Shown in pieces: positions 57,088 to 64,000 of a stretch of DNA of 64,000 bases. The stretch lies in contig OU342826.1 of NCBI GenBank assembly GCA_910591455.2, positions 11,327,724-11,391,723 on the forward strand, given 5' to 3'. A program made the translations under genes and the position numbers. This DNA is from Pholis gunnellus (taxonomy: Eukaryota; Chordata; Actinopteri; Perciformes; Pholidae). Every line of letters begins with the position of its first letter. Position 1 is the stretch's first letter. Under the pieces are notes generated by a model. That model made no database searches. It was not told the DNA's origin and was given only the letters and a program-made list of their open reading frames with translations.

Positions 57088-58639
57088 CCGACTTGCCCTG
57101 ACAGAATCCATGGGTTGAAATATAATGACCAGCAGCACCATCCAACATCCTGCTATCAACACCATCCGTCCTTTTGTTTATCACCTCATTCTTCCTCTTG
57201 TGCTCCTCTTTCTCCACTCGTAGGAGGACTCAGTCCCGCCCCCTTTTCCTTCTTTTTTGCCTCTCCTCTCCCTCTATCCTCCCTCTCTTTCTGTTTCCCC
57301 CCCATTGATCTTTTCCTTTCCATCTGTCCTTCACTCACTCTTTCAGCATCTTGTCCACCCTCCATCCTCCCCTGTCTCCTCCATCTCCCCTCCCGTTTTC
57401 TCCGTCTCCCTCTTTATTCTGTTAATGTCACGACCCTATTCCGTTCACGTGCTCGTCACTAAATGACAAACCCGGAGACAGCTTCCGCCTCTTAAAAGGC
57501 CAAAGCGAGATGTCTCCCTCTCTCAGCCCTTTTTACTACTCATACAATACGTGTTTTTTTTTTTTGTTGGAGCCACGCTGGGCTTCACTCTGTCTAAAAC
57601 CACAAGTAATGGCACCATTCACTGCGAGAGGACGCCACAAAGAGAGAGAGAGAAGGTCTGGTTTCAGTCTGCATGTTTGCTTCATTTTCCATGTTGAAGC
57701 ATTGGCAGCGTGTTCTGCTCCTTTGTAGCACTGGCAGCCTTTTCAGCTTTTGATACATTTTGTACGCATCAAAATGAAAACCACCTAATCTCAGTATACA
57801 CCTTCTTATTTGCAGAATAGAGTTTACCCACCTTCAGAGGCTGACATCAATATTTATGAGACAGACCATAGCCGGCATCATCAAGCAGATGCAAGTTATA
57901 GGCTGTTTTAAGGGGAGGGGAGAGGAAATTGAATTTTCTTTACGTTGGCTGTTGTTACTCTTCTGATGCGCAGACTTTTCCACGACATCACTGCATGAAT
58001 CAGAAAAAAAACGCAACTTCAGTGCTGGCTTGTTTTTCAGTGAACAATCTCATGCAGAAGAGCCGATGTCTTTTCTTCAGTCCGAGTCCCGACAACGTGT
58101 TTACACGAGCGCTTCATCATAATGATCAGATCAGAGCCACAGTAGGCAATCAGAACAAAATGTTTTTTCTCATTTGCGGTTGGTTGACTCCAGCCGGCCG
58201 CTGCAGCCTCTGAAGAAGACGGACCCGAATGAAGTGTGTTTGTAACTATACCGGTCTCCTGCCGCGCTTTGTGCTGGAGCGACGGTTTGATTCTAATACG
58301 CAAACCCGCGGTTGTTAAACGGGAGAAGGTGAGCTCTCACTGCGACTCTGAACCTCGTTGGAACCTCGTAAGCCTCACGTAGGTTGTGATATGTGTTGAT
58401 TACTTATGATGGGACGATTGGCCTCACTGCCGCAGGAAGGCTGTGCGGCCTTCGTATTCCCTCTGCAGACAACATGTCTTTGCGCTGAGTTCAGCCCGTG
58501 CGCCACAGTCGACCATATTTACGACTACGCACGGTGTCATCAGAGAGAGAGATTCACTTTATGGCTACATTTTTACGCCGCAAACTGTGAAGTACGCGCC
58601 GCGACATGAAGTACGAGACGGATATGACCCTGCGTGGAG

Positions 58640-58640
<1 letters not shown>
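57085..58640. other. No gene recognised
   Basis: C/T-rich at 57,170-57,420, which keeps a 146-codon Ser/Pro/Leu frame open; then AT-rich unique DNA. Nothing assigned. Confidence 0.5.

Positions 58641-58670
<30 letters not shown>
58641..58670. repeat. (TG)n microsatellite
   Basis: Perfect TG array of about 30 bp. Confidence 0.96.
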
Positions 58671-58671
<1 letters not shown>

Positions 58672-61260
58672 CTGCGCATGGGGGGCATAAATCGCACCGT
58701 CATAAACTTGGTTTATTGTGCCGCGTCGGTGCAAGTTTGCGTAAATGTGAGTGGACTGGGGTTTTTTTACTATCTGGTGACGCCAAAAATTGCCCCCACG
58801 GGAATAGATAACCCTTAAAGAAGCGGTCTCCTGCGAGTCCTTTACTTTATGAGAAAAATGTCTCTTTTTAGGGTTGAGTGTGCGGGTTAAGGGTGACGAC
58901 GCTCCTCGCTAGTAAATTCAAACGGGTGTTGACTTTGCTTAAACAGAAACATGTGGAATCCAACCATTTTCATCCAAAAATAAGACCCTCTCGGTGTGGC
59001 CGTGGCTGTGCGTGGGAGCGAGTGTGTCTGGCATTAGTTGGTGCTAGCTGGAAGCCGTTTTAGCTGAATAGTGGAATTAGGGTGATATTGGATATAGACT
59101 GCAACACATTACACCACTCCACTGTCATGGCGGGCGGAGTGCTTACAGCAAACTTCACTTACTGCACACACACCATGCACTCTCTCACACACACACACAC
59201 ACACACATCCTGCACATGATAATATTTAACACACGTTTTACGATATTTGCAGCTTGAAAGTGAAACGACAGAGGAGGCCGTTTAAGGGAATGTTTTTTTT
59301 TCCGGGGAGATTTAAGGAAGGAAAGTGCATTAAGCGTGTTCTTTCCTTTAAGCGAGCGTGCATTAAACTCCTTTACATCATTTTAGATCATTTCTCGCTC
59401 GTACAGGCTCCAGCTGAGGCATATTTCTCTCCTTTGATCAGATTTTCTGCTTTTTTATCACTCCATCCTCTTTAACAAGCATTTTGCTGACTCCTTTTGC
59501 TAAGTACTTGTCTTTTTCTGCACGGCCTCCCTCCCTTTAGTCAATCTTCCCATTTTGAAAACTCTCTTTCAGTCACCGCGCACTCCCTCTTTGTCTTCTC
59601 TCTTTCATCGTCAGTGCAGTCCTCCCTCACCATTTATGTGCTCGTACGTTTTCTTTTCGCAGACATGATATAGTGGAGGTGCAGCACACTATCTAGAATA
59701 TGACCTTTGGAGCGTATATTATAATCTTTGGGATGTTTTTATGTGTTTTTAATGCATACCTGCAGTTAGAGCTGCCTTGGGACGGATAATGTTGATTGAA
59801 TCTCTTCTGTTTGTCTTTCTGAGCCGTTCCATCCGTCTCCAGAGACTCCCATCTCCTTTTTGTCAGGTTTCTCTTTCGCTGCCTCGATCTCCTCTTTCCC
59901 CTCACTCTGACATCTTTACTGACGCCGTCGTACCTCGCCTTTCTACCGGGTGGAGCTCAGATAACTAGTTCTATGGTGGCAAAACGTGTAGATTCAAGAG
60001 AAGAATGGGATACTTGATCTTTTATTGCTACTTATTTATTTGCAAAGCAACATGCACATAACATTGGGGTAATAGGGTTTCTATTTCCAGCTGCTGCTGA
60101 CCATCATGTTCACATGCTCACATGTCATTATTCTGTAGGTAACTTGAGGAACGGACAAATGCTGCTTCAACCCTACCGCCAGAAAAGAATGACAATACAG
60201 GGCCATGCTGCAAAATCTGTGCTACATTCTATGACAAAGTCCTTCTTTACATTCAGCGGCGACCTTTAGTCAACTGTTTGGCCTCTACAAATATCTAGAA
60301 ATGGCACCGAGAGGAGGTTAAAGAAAGATTGTGGTTGCGGTTGATGAACAGGCTGACGTTAATTGACTTGAATCGTGAGCTGCAGAGTCATTTCCAGACA
60401 TCATGACTCGCCAAAAGGTTGTTTGTTAAGGAATGAAACAGAGTGGAGCAGATCAGAGGAGTAGTTCTAGATGTAGTGTGTGTGGGGCATGTAGCCAGTG
60501 CAACGCAACAACAATAAGTGGTTTATCATTCAAATGTGTCAAATTCATACTCAATCTCAGATCTTTTGGTGTTCATATCCCTTCGAGGTTGTTGCTACCG
60601 GTGGTGGACATTAACAAGGAATACGATTTTTTGATTTTTGTTACTCACAGAAGATTGAATGACAAGCAGGTTCATTTGTGTCCTGTACATTCATACATAC
60701 ATGTTTGCATTTGGCCTTCACTTTCTTAAAGTTTCTGCCACGTTACTTCACCAGCTAATGGCTTTACCCTCTGCTTCTCCCCAAACTCTGCCCTCTTATT
60801 ACTTTGTCCTGTATTTATGGCTCTTATGTTTCCCTCTCTCTTCCCTCTTTGATAAGTAATACACTGACCTTCTTTCCAGGCCTGGATCTATTGCAGGACT
60901 TTTTCTCATTTGGACCCCCCCCTCCCCCCTCTCTCTCTTTCTCCCCTCTATCATATCTGAAGCGAGGGGAAGAAGTGGGGCAGACACTGCATACGTTTAC
61001 CGTACTGGCACACACCCATAAATACACACAGGAAGTGACAGACATGGGAGGCATGGCCACGAGGGATGGGGAGAAAGACTTGGGGAGGGGGGGGGGGGGG
61101 AGATGACACCAATATGGTGTTCTATTTGTCTGTTCATATCGGTAAACACCACCTCATCTGGCTCGAGCGCTGTTTTCACGGTGACACCCTGAGCGTAATT
61201 ATGACACATTGTCCTGCTTCATGCCATTTTTCTTCAGCAGCTACCACATGCTCATCATGT

Positions 61261-61262
<2 letters not shown>
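58671..61262. other. 2.6 kb without a recognisable gene
   Basis: Unique DNA with a short CA array (59,186-59,208) and a 14-base G run (61,087-61,100). The frames present (up to 124 codons) cross low-complexity DNA or show no domain. Confidence 0.5.
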
Positions 61263-61313
<51 letters not shown>

Positions 61314-61436
61314 AACAAACATACACACGCGGTCAGACGATGTGGCAAATCTGTACGCAGACACACTTTTGATAGAGATGCAAGTGCAAACACACACAAA
61401 CAAACAGACACAGACACACACACACACACACACACA
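61263..61436. repeat. (CA)n arrays with CAAA and CAGA units
   Basis: CA array at 61,263-61,309 passing into ACAAACAAAC, then unique sequence, then CAAACAGACACAGA and a second CA array (61,412-61,436). Confidence 0.93.
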
Positions 61437-61646
61437 GTGACTCACACAGACACACACAAGCGTGTCTTGCATTGTGTTTGCTTGCTGGCTTTGTTCCATC
61501 CATCACACCGTGACAGCGAGTCACTGTTGATTAGAGCCACGTCAGCCTGGACAGAGAAATCAATGGTGAAATATATAAATAAGGACACAATTAAAGGATT
61601 TGAGTGGAGGGAGGCAACAAGTGGCCCGCTGAAGCGGCGCTTCCTG

Positions 61647-61661
61647 CCAGCAGAGGGCGCT
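61647..61661 (+). promoter_or_regulatory. CTCF-type binding motif
   Basis: CCAGCAGAGGGCGCT fits the vertebrate CTCF core (CCASYAGRKGGCGCT-like) at every informative position. The flanking CTG before and GATG after are tolerated. CTCF anchors chromatin loops and insulates domains. A single motif does not prove occupancy, and copies can be carried by repeats; none was recognised around this one. Confidence 0.55.
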
Positions 61662-62629
61662 GATGAGCTTCCCACTCCGTGGAGGGAGAGAGGAGGGTGG
61701 TCTGAGGTTTCCTTTGTTAGGCCTTCATCGTTTCTCACCATTCCTTCCACTGCAACATAGATGTGCTTGCATGTGCACCAGCTTGCTAGTGACCTCACAC
61801 TTGCAAATTATTCTCATCTGAACTTGAAAACAGTTCAAGTGCATCGGTTAAGAAAAGACACAAAAAAAAGCCAAGTTTCTCACCATCGATCATTGCACAG
61901 ACCTCAAACACACAGTTGGCCCCTGGAGCCCCCAGCGGCGTCATTCAGAGGCCTGTCTGAATAAAAATGATTCATGCGTTTTGGGGTTGCTGAAAAGTGA
62001 CGCATTCGGACTTGGAACTCGAGTTTTTTGAACCAGGCAACCCCCCCCCCCCCCCAAAAAAGAAAACAACAGAAAAGTCAGGGAAGGAGCACAAGGCATG
62101 CAGACAGTGAGCATGTAAACCGAGAATTGTACAAATGAACGCAGGGGAACTAAAAATAGAGGAAGAGGCTCGTGAAGGAGGCGAGAGTGGCCTCAAAAGG
62201 AGAGAAAAGAAAAGGAAAAAGAGAGAAAATGCCGCCAGCTGCTACTGATTCCTCAGCAGAGGAGTTGAGTGGCATTTTTATGAAGAAAAGGCACGCAAGC
62301 CAGGACGCCGAACTGCGCCCACTTCACGACAGCCTGGCACATGCGCGCACATGCACACACACACACACTCTCCGGGATAAAGCGGCCTGCACCGCTGCAC
62401 ACACTGCAACTGCTCTGTGCGAGTGTGGAACTGGATGTGCGCAACTAGGAGCTAGGAATGCACTTAAAAATGCTAATTGCAAAGCACATCTCCATAACCT
62501 GCAGTGGTGTGCGTCCGTGAGCGTGTGTGTATTTTTGCGCCTGGCATTTCAAAAGCTTCTTGTTTATGGCTCTTAACAAGTCGCTTTCATGTCAAATCTC
62601 AAACGGACGCACGCGCAGGCTAACTAACA
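61662..62629. other. No gene recognised; poly-C/A tract
   Basis: A 15-base C run followed by AAAAAA at 62,041-62,061. The 134-codon plus-strand frame (62,172-62,576) is Lys/Ala/His/Thr biased, crosses a CA run and has no recognisable domain. Confidence 0.5.
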
Positions 62630-62870
62630 CCCCAGCGTGGTGTTGCTAATAGCGCTAATTAATAGGCTAAATTCTGCTAATTGAACTCGCTTATGCTGAA
62701 GCTCTCTTCCTCCTACTCCTCCACTCTTCTTTCATTCTCTCTGGACATCAAGACCGTGCTGTTAGCGTTAATTTAAATTTGCATGGTGATTACATTGCTG
62801 CTGCATAGACTAATGCAATCTCCGCTCTTTCGTCATTACTGTAAATAATTCCACGCTAATCCCACGTTCA
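62630..62870. promoter_or_regulatory. Candidate conserved non-coding element (homeobox-core rich)
   Basis: Contains GCTAATAGCGCTAATTAATA, GCTAAATTCTGCTAATTG, GCGTTAATTTAAATTTGCAT, GTGATTAC, GACTAATGC, GTAAATAATTCC and CGCTAATCCC. That is about eight homeodomain-type cores plus an octamer-like ATTTGCAT in 240 bp, the densest such cluster seen. There is no open frame or repeat signature. Enhancer function is inference. Confidence 0.35.
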
Positions 62871-62949
62871 CCTATTTTCAACCTTCTCTCATTTTTAGCA
62901 TTTGCTTCCCCTATGTTTATGCCTCTGTATCAACCCCTCTCCAACACGT

Positions 62950-63063
<114 letters not shown>

Positions 63064-63242
63064 GGTTCTGTTTGAAGCCTCGAGGAGGAGAGAAGAGCAG
63101 AAGAAGAAGGAAAAGAAGCAGTTTTCAGTTGAATTAGCAGAGTGTGGAGGAGAGAACGGGATCTGGGAGGGACGTGGGGAGGGACAGCCATTAGCCATGC
63201 CAGCTGTTTCCCTTGCATATTAATACTCAAGCAGGCAGGCAA

Positions 63243-63272
63243 ACACACACACACCAACACACACACACACAC
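63243..63272. repeat. (CA)n microsatellite
   Basis: CA array with one CCAA interruption. Confidence 0.93.
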
Positions 63273-63411
63273 GCTGGCAAACATGCAAACTCATACCGTG
63301 AGTACAAAACCTAGAGAGACAAGCAGAAAAGTCTGACATACTATACTCTACATTTAACATCAAAGTTATGCAAGAGATTTACAATAGAGAGCAGATTTGT
63401 GACATATATGT

Positions 63412-63413
<2 letters not shown>

Positions 63414-63451
<38 letters not shown>
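63414..63451. repeat. (CA)n microsatellite
   Basis: Perfect CA array of about 38 bp. Confidence 0.96.
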
Positions 63452-63454
<3 letters not shown>

Positions 63455-63553
63455 ATAGAAGGTAAGTGAAGGAATCAGAAATTCATAACAGACATGCATC
63501 GGATTTATAGCAGATATATCCATATTTATAAGAAATCCACTCACATGCAAGCT

Positions 63554-63556
<3 letters not shown>

Positions 63557-63592
<36 letters not shown>
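63557..63592. repeat. (CA)n microsatellite
   Basis: CA array of about 36 bp. Confidence 0.96.
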
Positions 63593-63594
<2 letters not shown>

Positions 63595-63796
63595 CACAGA
63601 CTGGCCTAGAAATCATGTGCATAAAAACAAACAGAGATTTACAGCGTCGAGACACGCTGTCCAGATTCATACAGTGAAACAAACACTTTCAAACACACCT
63701 AAGCTGTCACGGCAACCGTAGAAATCAGATATAAATATATATGCATAAAAGCTGAGGAACGCACAGGAGGCACATGCAATGCAGATAAATGTGCAG

Positions 63797-63798
<2 letters not shown>

Positions 63799-63854
<56 letters not shown>
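63799..63854. repeat. (CA)n microsatellite
   Basis: Perfect CA array of about 56 bp. Downstream to the window end is GA-rich unique DNA without a recognised feature. Confidence 0.97.
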
Positions 63855-63857
<3 letters not shown>

Positions 63858-64000
63858 GAGTGTGTAAGAGGAGGAAGAAAGCAAGCAGTGTGTGGTGTGA
63901 TGGTTACAGAGAGGAAGAGAAACAAAGAGAGGCAGAGAGAGGACAGAGGGCGGCCATGATTGTGGCTGTGGCTCAAAGAATTCCCAGAGTGAGCATTATA

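Overview
The window looks like non-coding chromosomal DNA from a ray-finned fish, most likely a percomorph teleost. Three things support this. There are dozens of (CA/TG)n arrays, several longer than 70 bp and two near or above 145 bp. G, C, CT, GGA and GGGA tracts recur. I also recognise several interspersed repeat families from memory as typical of percomorph genomes. There is no bacterial, phage or organellar gene organisation. Open frames are short and mostly translated microsatellites (His-Thr, Cys-Val, Leu-Ser, poly-Ser, poly-Leu). I found no protein-coding exon, rRNA, tRNA or snRNA gene that I would defend; the window is probably intergenic or inside a very large intron.

Layout. 1-4.7 kb: simple repeats, a G-rich purine tract, the end of a hAT-like element, then the 3' tail of a LINE. 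5-12.3 kb: unique sequence with several AT-rich, homeobox-core-rich blocks that may be regulatory, two old interspersed repeats (7.97-8.43 and 12.02-12.25 kb), and one weak minus-strand exon candidate (10.51-10.78 kb). 14-17.5 kb: a cluster of old repeats ending in a TTAA-bounded MITE (16,981-17,482). 18-30 kb: pyrimidine-rich DNA, an LTR-like or terminal-exon-like module holding a C-rich minisatellite (22.1-22.8 kb), and a splice-site-bounded 74-bp candidate exon (24.5 kb). 30.8 kb: a minus-strand hammerhead-ribozyme-like core with the look of a Penelope-like retroelement end. 31.9-36 kb: dense CA/TG arrays. 36.9-39.5 kb: the clearest mobile DNA, namely a 1,449-bp hAT element with perfect 8-bp target duplications and, 350 bp on, a TIR element with a second TIR element nested inside it. 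40-51 kb: the longest microsatellites, plus two copies of one repeat, the second apparently enlarged by a 172-bp TG array. 52-64 kb: more microsatellites, a (GGA)n array, one more rearranged MITE, a strong CTCF-type site (61,647-61,661) and an AT-rich candidate enhancer (62.63-62.87 kb).

No genes act together here. The content is mobile-element remnants, simple repeats and possible cis-regulatory DNA. Repeat family identities rest on memory of consensus sequences and need a RepeatMasker or Dfam run. The TIRs, target duplications and window-internal copy comparisons were read directly from the sequence.
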